Below are positions 8,420 to 14,983 of a stretch of 64,000 nucleotides of DNA, in pieces. The DNA comes from an uncultured Pelagibacteraceae bacterium (GTDB taxonomy: Bacteria; Pseudomonadota; Alphaproteobacteria; Pelagibacterales; Pelagibacteraceae): positions 62,001-126,000 of the forward strand of contig CACJHW010000002.1 of NCBI GenBank assembly GCA_902593285.1. The letters run 5' to 3'. Numbering within the stretch: position 1 is the first letter of the stretch; every line of letters begins with the position of its first letter. The position numbers were made by a program, and so were the translations under genes. The notes under the pieces were generated by a model, which made no database searches, had not been told where the DNA came from, and saw nothing but the letters and a program-made list of their open reading frames with translations.

Positions 8420-9352
8420 TTAATTGTCTTTATGAAAAGATTTCCCCAACGAACTAGGAGTACTTAGTCTTATTTTTCTACTATCACGAGAAATTACAAC
8501 TAAAACTATTATTGTAACGATGTAAGGTAGAGCTGTTAAAAATTGCACAGGAATTCTTACTCCAATTGCTTGCATATGAAACTGAATAATTGTTAAGCCA
8601 CCAAATATCATAGCACCAATCAAAATTTTAATTGGGTTCCACGTTGAGAAAACCACCAGAGCTAATGCGATCCAGCCTCTTCCTCCTGTCATATTTTCAA
8701 TCCACTGAGGAGTATAAATCATGGATAAATATGCACCAGCAAGTCCACTCATTGCGCCTCCATAAAGTATACAAGCGTAACGAACTAACCTAACATTTAT
8801 TCCTTGATTAGATGCAGACTCAGGCGAATCTCCTACAGCTCTTACAATTAATCCAATTTTCGTTTTTTTTAAAAAATAGCTAGTTATGAAGGGAAGGGCA
8901 AAAGCAAAATAAAAAACAATTGAATGTCCAAATAATATTGGACCTAAAAGCGGTATGGTCTCTTTTAAACTTTCAAATAAAACAGGAAACTCTTTTCCAG
9001 GAATACCTACAAAATTTTTTCCTATCATCGCAGAAATACCAATTCCAAATATGGTAAGCGCCAAACCAGTAGCAACATGATTTGTGATCAATGTTTGCGT
9101 CAGGAATGCAAAAATAGTTGAAATTAAAACTCCAGCTAACATTGCACCAAAAATTGCAATAATTAAACTTCCTGTAACAGTCATTAATGCGAAACCTGAA
9201 ATAGCACCAATGATCATCATTCCTTCAACACCGAGGTTTAAAACTCCAGACCTTTCTGTAATCAGTTCACCACAAGACGCTAGGATTAAAGGAACAGCAG
9301 AGGCCATGATTGATGCAATTATCAGTCCAATAAAATTTATATCGATGATCAT
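8420..9352 (-). CDS. Nucleoside/purine ABC transporter permease (YufQ-like)
   Basis: Inner-membrane permease of the BPD_transp_2 family, with about eight hydrophobic segments in 310 aa. Recognisable family text includes ITERSGVLNLGVEGMM near residue 32 and VRAVGDSPESASNQGINV near 170, both typical of the second permease in BMP-type nucleoside importers. It overlaps the upstream permease by 4 bases and should form a heterodimeric channel with it, energised by the two-domain ATPase of the same operon. The binding protein follows. Confidence 0.88.
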   Translation of the reverse strand: MIIDINFIGLIIASIMASAVPLILASCGELITERSGVLNLGVEGMMIIGAISGFALMTVTGSLIIAIFGAMLAGVLISTIFAFLTQTLITNHVATGLALTIFGIGISAMIGKNFVGIPGKEFPVLFESLKETIPLLGPILFGHSIVFYFAFALPFITSYFLKKTKIGLIVRAVGDSPESASNQGINVRLVRYACILYGGAMSGLAGAYLSMIYTPQWIENMTGGRGWIALALVVFSTWNPIKILIGAMIFGGLTIIQFHMQAIGVRIPVQFLTALPYIVTIIVLVVISRDSRKIRLSTPSSLGKSFHKDN

Positions 9353-10413
9353 TTTTTTAAACCTATAAATTTAATTTTGAAAAAAAGTAAATAATCTGAT
9401 GCAAGAAGAAAAAATAAAATCATTCCTTGAAAAACCTGACCAGTATATTTAGGTATTTGCATAAATATTTGAGCTGTCTCAGCACCCAGATAAGTTATTG
9501 CAACAACTAGAGATGCAAAGATGATACCGACAGGATGTAAACGACCCAAAAACGCTACAATTATAGCAGTGAAACCATAATCTGGAGAAATTTCTCTATG
9601 AAGCTGTCCAATAGGTCCAGTTATTTCTCCAACTCCAGCTAAACCTGCGCAAGCACCACTTATTAGAAAAACAAGGATGATCATTTTTTTACCTTTGTAT
9701 CCGGCATATTTTGCTGTCTTTAAACTCAAACCCGAAACTTTCATTTGGAACCCTAAATACGTTTTATAAAAAACAAACCAACTGATAACCACAGCAGCTA
9801 AAGCTAAAAATATTCCCGCGTGAATTCTCAGTCCTTCAAATAACAACGGAAGTTTAGCAGAGTCACTGAACTGTCTAGTTTCAGGAAAATTAAACCCCTC
9901 TGGATTACTCCAAGGGCCAACAACAAGATAGTCCAAAATTAATTTTGAGACATATACCAACATAAGACTTACTAATATTTCATTTGTATTAAAGTAAGTT
10001 TTTAAGATTGCGGGTATTGATGCATACAGCATACCACCGATTGCACCAGCTAAAATTACTGTTGGAAGAATGTAAAATCCTTCTTGCTCATAAAACAATA
10101 ATGCAACTCCTCCAGAAACTATCGCCCCGAAAGTTAATTGTCCTTCGGCTCCAATATTCCAGTTATTACTTTTAAAACAAAAAGATAAACCAATTGCTAT
10201 TAAACAAAGAGGTGTAGCTTTTAATAGTAATTCACTGAAACCATATTTATCTGCAATTGGAACTATGAAAAAAAATTTAAGAGCTTCAAATGGTTTAAAA
10301 CCTAAAATAAAAAAAATCAAACCTCCCGCTACTAATGTTAGAAAAATAGCTAATACGGGTGTAAAGAAAAAAATAGCTCTTGATGGTTGACCTCTTTTTA
10401 CGATTTTAATCAA
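9349..10413 (-). CDS. Nucleoside/purine ABC transporter permease (YufP-like)
   Basis: First permease of the BMP-type importer: 354 aa, about nine hydrophobic segments, with a cytoplasmic basic N-terminus. The family signature NWNIGAEGQLTFGAI lies near residue 85, and KYAGYKGKKMIILVFLISG near 235 matches the conserved loop that contacts the ATPase. It overlaps the ATPase gene by 4 bases and the second permease by 4 bases, the usual sign of coupled translation. Substrate is inferred from context only. Confidence 0.88.
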   Translation of the reverse strand: MIKIVKRGQPSRAIFFFTPVLAIFLTLVAGGLIFFILGFKPFEALKFFFIVPIADKYGFSELLLKATPLCLIAIGLSFCFKSNNWNIGAEGQLTFGAIVSGGVALLFYEQEGFYILPTVILAGAIGGMLYASIPAILKTYFNTNEILVSLMLVYVSKLILDYLVVGPWSNPEGFNFPETRQFSDSAKLPLLFEGLRIHAGIFLALAAVVISWFVFYKTYLGFQMKVSGLSLKTAKYAGYKGKKMIILVFLISGACAGLAGVGEITGPIGQLHREISPDYGFTAIIVAFLGRLHPVGIIFASLVVAITYLGAETAQIFMQIPKYTGQVFQGMILFFLLASDYLLFFKIKFIGLKK

Positions 10414-11900
10414 TCTGCTCCTCCCATTAGTATCCCAAGTTTTTCAGAGGTAACTTCTTCAGAATTCATAATTTTTGACAACTTTCCTTTATGAATTACT
10501 GAAATTTTATCACTTAATTTTAATAACTCATCAGTGTCTGTAGATATTAATATAATTGATTTATTTTGTTCATTGATTTTAATCAATGTTTCGTGGATAT
10601 AATTTATTGCTCCAACATCTAGACCCCAAGTTGGATTAAAACAAATTAATAAATCTGGAGATGTTATTAATTCTCTTCCAATAATTAATTTTTGAAGATT
10701 ACCTCCGGACAAAAATTGGCTTTTTAATTCAATATTGTCCGTATTAACATTAAAATCTGAAATTATTTTTTTGGAATGTTCTTTAATTTTGTTTTCGTTT
10801 ATTAATCCATTATTAAAAAAATTTGATGATTTAAAATTGTTTAGAGCTACATTTTCAAAAATTTTCATTTGTGGAATTGCAGCCTGCTCAAGCCTATCCT
10901 CTGGAGAAAAGGCCATCAAATATTCTCTTCTTTCTTGAGGACTTAAATCTCCTATGTAATTATTGTTAAATTCTATAGAGTTCTTTTCCGAAATAATTTC
11001 ACCACTTAATACTTGAAATAATTCACTTTGTCCGTTTCCTGATATACCAGCAATTCCTAAACACTCCCCTCGATTAACAGAAAAATTAATATCCGTTAAA
11101 TTTGTTTCAAAGGGGTCTTCACTTGTAAAATTAAGGTTTGTTATTTTAATTAATTGATCTGATGAAGTTTTTGCTTTTTTTTTCTTAATTGTTTTTAGGT
11201 TCTGACCCACCATTTTGTTAGCAAGTGACTCAATATTTTCATTCTTTATTTCACTTACAGAAACTAACTTTCCTCTTCTCATTACAGCAACTTCATCACA
11301 AAGCTGCATAACTTCCTTTAGTTTATGTGTAATATAAATAATTAAAATTCCTTCTTCCGAAAATTTTTTCAAAGATTGAAATAATTCAATTGTTTCTTGT
11401 TCAGTTAATACAGATGTTGGCTCATCCATAATTAAAACTTTTGGATTTCTTATAAGGCATCTTATTATTTCTACTTTCTGTTTTTGACCTGCTGACAGAT
11501 TTAGAACAGGAATATCAAGATCAATTGAAAAATTGTATTTTTTCATAATTGTATCAATTTTTCCTCTTAAACCTTCTCTTTGTCCATCAGAGTCTATTAT
11601 TAAGTTTTCAAATACAGACAAAGTTTCAAAAAGATTAAAATGCTGGAATACCATTCCTATGTCATTTTTTTTTGCATCTAATGGTGAATTGAGCTTTAGA
11701 TTATTTTTATTTAAATAAATTTCACCTTGATCAGGAATGATGACGCCTGATAGAATTTTGACTAGTGTAGATTTTCCAGCACCATTTTCACCAAGAAGAG
11801 CATAAATCCTACCACTGTTAAACTCTAGCGAAACATTATCGTTTGCAACACATCCAGGATATATCTTTGTTACATTTGAAATTTTAAGGTTTGTTTTCAT
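10410..11900 (-). CDS. Two-domain ABC transporter ATPase for nucleoside/purine import
   Basis: ATP-hydrolysing subunit with two fused nucleotide-binding domains (496 aa), as in sugar CUT2 and BMP nucleoside importers. Domain 1 has a full Walker A (GENGAGKST near residue 37), signature LSAGQKQKVE and Walker B VLIMDEPTS. Domain 2 starts near residue 250 with GISGNGQSELFQVLSG, a degenerate Walker A typical of this class, and ends with LSGGNLQKLIIGREL. It lies 3 bases after the deaminase gene and overlaps the first permease by 4 bases. Cytosolic, membrane-associated. Confidence 0.93.
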   Translation of the reverse strand: MKTNLKISNVTKIYPGCVANDNVSLEFNSGRIYALLGENGAGKSTLVKILSGVIIPDQGEIYLNKNNLKLNSPLDAKKNDIGMVFQHFNLFETLSVFENLIIDSDGQREGLRGKIDTIMKKYNFSIDLDIPVLNLSAGQKQKVEIIRCLIRNPKVLIMDEPTSVLTEQETIELFQSLKKFSEEGILIIYITHKLKEVMQLCDEVAVMRRGKLVSVSEIKNENIESLANKMVGQNLKTIKKKKAKTSSDQLIKITNLNFTSEDPFETNLTDINFSVNRGECLGIAGISGNGQSELFQVLSGEIISEKNSIEFNNNYIGDLSPQERREYLMAFSPEDRLEQAAIPQMKIFENVALNNFKSSNFFNNGLINENKIKEHSKKIISDFNVNTDNIELKSQFLSGGNLQKLIIGRELITSPDLLICFNPTWGLDVGAINYIHETLIKINEQNKSIILISTDTDELLKLSDKISVIHKGKLSKIMNSEEVTSEKLGILMGGAD

Positions 11901-11903
11901 TAT

Positions 11904-12494
11904 TTAATTTAATGGTATAGAATTTCCATCCTTATTTTCCTGATATTGATTTGATAATGCTTGATATTTTTTTTTAATTTCGTTTAGTTGATTTAAAATT
12001 TTTTCTTTTTTTGATGTAGGTAAATTTTCAATAAGTAAATTTATATTGTGACTTTTCCAAAAGGAATTTTCTTTATTATACTCTCCATCATTAATTTTAA
12101 ACACTTCTTTCAGTATATTTAAATCGTGTGGAATACTAAATTCATCATTTGTTGCAGTATACGGAAACAAATAATAAAAATTGTCAAATCCAGAAAATGT
12201 AATTCCACTCAAACACATACTGCACGGCTCATGTGAACTTAAGAACATGCAGTCTTTTTCTTTTGGTCTTGTATTTGCATTTAATTCATAAAATTTTTTG
12301 AGAGTATGCATTTCTCCATGCCACAATGGATTTTCAATTTCATTGTTTGTTTCTGCAACTACAAGGGATAAATCATCTTTTTTAATTATTGCGGCACCAA
12401 ATACTTTACTCCCTTTAGCAACACCTTTTTCAGTTAAGGGTAAAACCTCTTTTGAAAATATATTTAGTATCTTTTCTAGGGCTTTTTCATTCAT
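11904..12494 (-). CDS. Nucleoside/base deaminase of the cytidine deaminase superfamily
   Basis: Zinc deaminase of 196 aa with HGE at residues 59-61 and HEPCSMC with zinc ligands C91 and C94. It is longer than GuaD and TadA and diverges after the zinc site (YLFPYTATNDEF), so I do not assign a substrate. It is the first gene of the transporter operon, 3 bases before the ATPase gene. This suggests that it deaminates the imported purine or pyrimidine compound. The window therefore carries two unlike deaminases of the same fold. No signal peptide; cytosolic. Confidence 0.75.
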   Translation of the reverse strand: MNEKALEKILNIFSKEVLPLTEKGVAKGSKVFGAAIIKKDDLSLVVAETNNEIENPLWHGEMHTLKKFYELNANTRPKEKDCMFLSSHEPCSMCLSGITFSGFDNFYYLFPYTATNDEFSIPHDLNILKEVFKINDGEYNKENSFWKSHNINLLIENLPTSKKEKILNQLNEIKKKYQALSNQYQENKDGNSIPLN

Positions 12495-12620
12495 ACGCTT
12501 GAACCATCAAATAAAGAACACAATTGTTACTATAATTAAACTTAAAAGTAATAAGAAATAAATTATTTATACAACTTAAAAGTTAATAATTTATTAAACA
12601 AAGAATGTTAATTTAAACTT

Positions 12621-12926
12621 ATGTCAAAACTTAAATCAGCAATAAGTCTTGTAATTTTATTAATTTTTTTTTCAGGATGTCAAACTGTTAAAGATAAAAC
12701 AGATGCTATTGTTGAAAAGGAAAATGAAAAATTAAGTAAATTTCTTGGAAAATCAGCAAGCGAACTTCAAATGGAACTTGGAAAACCAGACGAAGACTTT
12801 AAAAACGCTAAAGGGAACTTTGAGCTTGTTTATAATAGTAAAAAATACCTTGTTCCATGTGAACGTAGGTTTGAAATAAATTCAGAAAATATAGTCGTAG
12901 GCTTTGTTTCAAACGGTTGCTTTTAA
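12621..12926 (+). CDS. Small putative lipoprotein
   Basis: A 101 aa protein with a lipoprotein signal peptide: hydrophobic segment IVLLIFF-like at residues 8-18, followed by a lipobox ending at FSGC (Cys near residue 20). The mature part is charged, with a short helical stretch and two further cysteines near the C-terminus. I do not recognise a named family, though the size and the ASELQMELGKPDEDF segment recall SmpA/OmlA-like outer membrane lipoproteins, where a glycine-proline turn follows such a helix. It stands alone between two purine transport units on the plus strand. Confidence 0.65.
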   Translation: MSKLKSAISLVILLIFFSGCQTVKDKTDAIVEKENEKLSKFLGKSASELQMELGKPDEDFKNAKGNFELVYNSKKYLVPCERRFEINSENIVVGFVSNGCF

Positions 12927-13020
12927 AATTTATTAATTAAAATAAATCTGCTCATTATAGGTTTTTTTTAGCATCTAAAGTAGAGCTCTTCTAAACTAAT
13001 CATTTTTTTTATATTAATTC

Positions 13021-13064
13021 ATAACTAATAATGTAACGTCGGTTTAGTTAACGACGGAGGTTAT
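13021..13064 (+). promoter_or_regulatory. Two-helix leader trapping the SD of the purine permease; candidate xanthine-type riboswitch
   Basis: Immediately before the permease ATG, ATAAC (13021-13025) can pair with GTTAT (13060-13064), and CGTCG (13037-13041) with CGACG (13052-13056). This gives two stacked helices around an asymmetric internal loop. The Shine-Dalgarno GGAGG (13056-13060) lies in the 3' side of this loop, so the fold would block ribosome access. The small size, the position at the start codon and the purine permease target fit what is known of the NMT1-type xanthine riboswitch of Proteobacteria. I cannot confirm the consensus nucleotides from memory, so the ligand assignment is inference. 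Confidence 0.45.
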
Positions 13065-14387
13065 ATGGCTTCAAGAAAAACAAAAGCGGGCTCTACAAAT
13101 AGTCCGGATAAAAAACTTCCATTAAATAAATCCATACCTTTAGGAATTCAGCACGTACTAGCAATGTTTGCTGGTAATATAACGGTTCCTATTATTGTGG
13201 CTGGAGTTTTTGGTCAAACGCCTGAACAAAAAATATTTTTGATTCAAATGGCTTTGTTTGTAGCGGGAGTTGCAACAATCATTCAAACTGTTGGATACAA
13301 AGAAATTGGTGCAAGACTTCCAATTGTTCAAGGAACAAGTTTTGCATTTATACCTATCATGCTACCATTTAAAGCAGCAGGATTAGGTGCGGTATTTACA
13401 GCAGCGTTCATTGGAGGAATTTTTCAAATTTTTATTGGAAAAGTTTTAAAACCAATAAGACATTTATTCCCACCATTAGTTACTGGTATTGTTGTATTAA
13501 TGATCGGATTTAGTTTGCTTAAAGTTGGTTTTATGTATGCTGGTGGAGGTGGATGGTTAATGAATAATAAACCTGAAATCTTTGCAAATGCAAATCATTT
13601 AACGGTTGCTTTCACAGTGTTTATAGTTGCTATCTTTTTTAATCTTAGAGGTAAAGGGATGGCTTCTGCAGGATCAATTTTAATTGGAATAGTAGCAGGC
13701 TTCATAGTTGCAGCTGCACTAGGAATGGTTAACTACGGAAAAATTGCTTCCGCATCATGGTTTGCATTTCCAATGCCACTTCAATATGGAATTGATTTTG
13801 TACCCGGTGCAATAATTCTAATGTTGTTTATGTCAGTTGTTACAACAATTGAAACAATTGGAGATATAAGTGCTACGACAATGGGTGGTGCTAAACGAGA
13901 GGCAACAGATAAAGAAATATCAGGTGGAATTATGGCGGATGGTGTCGGTACTGCATTTGGTGCAATATTTAATGCGATGCCAAATACATCTTACTCACAA
14001 AATGCTGGACTAGTTGCGTTTACAGGAGTTGTAAGTAGACACGTTGGAACTATAGCTGGAATAGTTTTGGTTCTTATGGGATTATTTCCAAAATTAGGTG
14101 GAATAATTGCAGCGATGCCAGAGTCTGTGATAGGTGGAGCAGCAATTATTATGTTTGGTATGATTGTGGCTGCTGGTATTAAATTGATTTCAAGGGCAGA
14201 AATGGATCAAAGAAATTTATTAATCTTAGCTCTCTCTTTGTCTTTTGGAATTGGGATGTCATTGTTACCAGACTTTGTGAAAAATATTCCAGATTTTGGA
14301 ATAAGTTTAAAACTACTGTTAACAACTGGACTTATACCTGCTGGATTATTAGCATTTGCTTTGAATGCTATAATGGCAAAGAAATAA
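13065..14387 (+). CDS. Uracil/xanthine-type NCS2 permease
   Basis: Proton-coupled nucleobase transporter of the NCS2 (nucleobase-ascorbate) family in the inner membrane. The 440 aa protein has about 12-14 hydrophobic segments, the N-terminal QHVLAMFAGNITVP motif near residue 28, and the NAT signature QNAGLVAFTG near residue 320. The QN-x-G form is usual in xanthine/urate-type members. The start is fixed by a strong GGAGG site 5 bases upstream, unusual for this genome. A two-helix leader overlaps that site. Purine degradation genes on both sides support xanthine, urate or guanine as cargo; uracil is the main alternative. Confidence 0.9.
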   Translation: MASRKTKAGSTNSPDKKLPLNKSIPLGIQHVLAMFAGNITVPIIVAGVFGQTPEQKIFLIQMALFVAGVATIIQTVGYKEIGARLPIVQGTSFAFIPIMLPFKAAGLGAVFTAAFIGGIFQIFIGKVLKPIRHLFPPLVTGIVVLMIGFSLLKVGFMYAGGGGWLMNNKPEIFANANHLTVAFTVFIVAIFFNLRGKGMASAGSILIGIVAGFIVAAALGMVNYGKIASASWFAFPMPLQYGIDFVPGAIILMLFMSVVTTIETIGDISATTMGGAKREATDKEISGGIMADGVGTAFGAIFNAMPNTSYSQNAGLVAFTGVVSRHVGTIAGIVLVLMGLFPKLGGIIAAMPESVIGGAAIIMFGMIVAAGIKLISRAEMDQRNLLILALSLSFGIGMSLLPDFVKNIPDFGISLKLLLTTGLIPAGLLAFALNAIMAKK

Positions 14388-14397
14388 TTAATTTAAA

Positions 14398-14421
14398 CTT
14401 GTGGGGAGAAATCCCCACAAG
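14398..14421. terminator. Hairpin between convergent permease and hsp20 genes
   Basis: A perfect 9-base inverted repeat, CTTGTGGGG-AGAAAT-CCCCACAAG, lies in the gap between the convergent stops of the NCS2 permease and hsp20. The T-tract downstream is weak on both strands, so termination efficiency is uncertain, but the position and GC-rich stem fit a shared terminator. Confidence 0.65.
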
Positions 14422-14434
14422 CAAGGTTTAAGAC

Positions 14435-14881
14435 TTATTTAATTTCAATAAGCTTCTTTTTTTTATGTTCTGGAATTATTCTCTCACAAGATATTGTTAA
14501 AAGACCATCCTTAAGCTCAGCACCATTAACTTTTACATCATCAGCTATAGTGAATGATCTTGCAAATTGTCTTTGAGAAATACCTTTATGAATAATTTCT
14601 CCATTAACATCACTGTCCTCTGACTTATTAACTTGTTTTGTTCTTACAGTTAATAAATTGTCCTCGAACTCAACCTCAACGTCTTTTTTGCTAAAGCCAG
14701 CCAATGCTACTTCAATTGCGTAGTTGTCTTTACCTGTCTTTCGGATGTTGTAGGGTGGATAATTTGACTGCATTGTCAAATTCCCATTTCCCAACATATT
14801 TTCAAATTGGTCGAACATATCATCAAAACCAATTGAAAAAGGTCTAAGTGAGTTAAATATAGATAGATCCTTACTTGTCAT
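14435..14881 (-). CDS. Small heat shock protein, Hsp20/IbpA family
   Basis: ATP-independent holdase that binds unfolding proteins. The 148 aa length is typical. Residues about 38-130 form the alpha-crystallin domain, opening with YPPYNIRKTGKDNYAIEVALAGF, and containing the conserved AGFSKKDVEVEFEDNLLTV region and ELKDGLLTI near the end. The N-terminal arm (LRPFSIGFDDMFDQFE) matches IbpA-type proteins. It is a single-gene unit, convergent with the permease. Its leader contains a ROSE-like hairpin and an RpoH-like promoter, described separately, so both transcriptional and translational heat control are likely. Confidence 0.93.
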   Translation of the reverse strand: MTSKDLSIFNSLRPFSIGFDDMFDQFENMLGNGNLTMQSNYPPYNIRKTGKDNYAIEVALAGFSKKDVEVEFEDNLLTVRTKQVNKSEDSDVNGEIIHKGISQRQFARSFTIADDVKVNGAELKDGLLTISCERIIPEHKKKKLIEIK

Positions 14882-14938
14882 AATATCCTCCTTTGTTAAG
14901 CAAGTTTATTTTTGCAAGCCCCATTAGGCGACTTACTA
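14882..14938 (-). promoter_or_regulatory. ROSE-like RNA thermometer in the hsp20 leader
   Basis: On the minus strand the leader ends CTTGCTTAACAAAGGAGGATATT before the ATG. The segment UUGCUU can fold over AACA onto AAGGAG, with a G opposite G in the middle, as in ROSE elements, where UUGCU masks AGGA of the Shine-Dalgarno. An upstream imperfect stem pairs AAGTCGCC with GGGGCTT around TAAT. ROSE elements are established regulators of alphaproteobacterial small heat shock genes. The match is by eye and no covariation was tested. Confidence 0.6.
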
Positions 14939-14943
14939 GATTT

Positions 14944-14971
14944 ATATGGTAATTAATTTTTTTTTTTCAAG
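14944..14971 (-). promoter_or_regulatory. RpoH-like heat shock promoter of hsp20
   Basis: Read on the minus strand, CTTGAA is followed after 16 bases by CCATAT, close to the RpoH (sigma-32) -35 and -10 elements. A start about 7 bases downstream would give a leader of about 55-60 bases that contains the ROSE-like hairpin. The same arrangement occurs before groES. Confidence 0.5.
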
Positions 14972-14983
14972 ATTTAAAATGCA

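Noticed and set aside
12298-12561. 87 aa plus-strand ORF over the second deaminase start
   Set aside because: Overlaps a motif-bearing gene on the other strand and has no recognisable features of its own.
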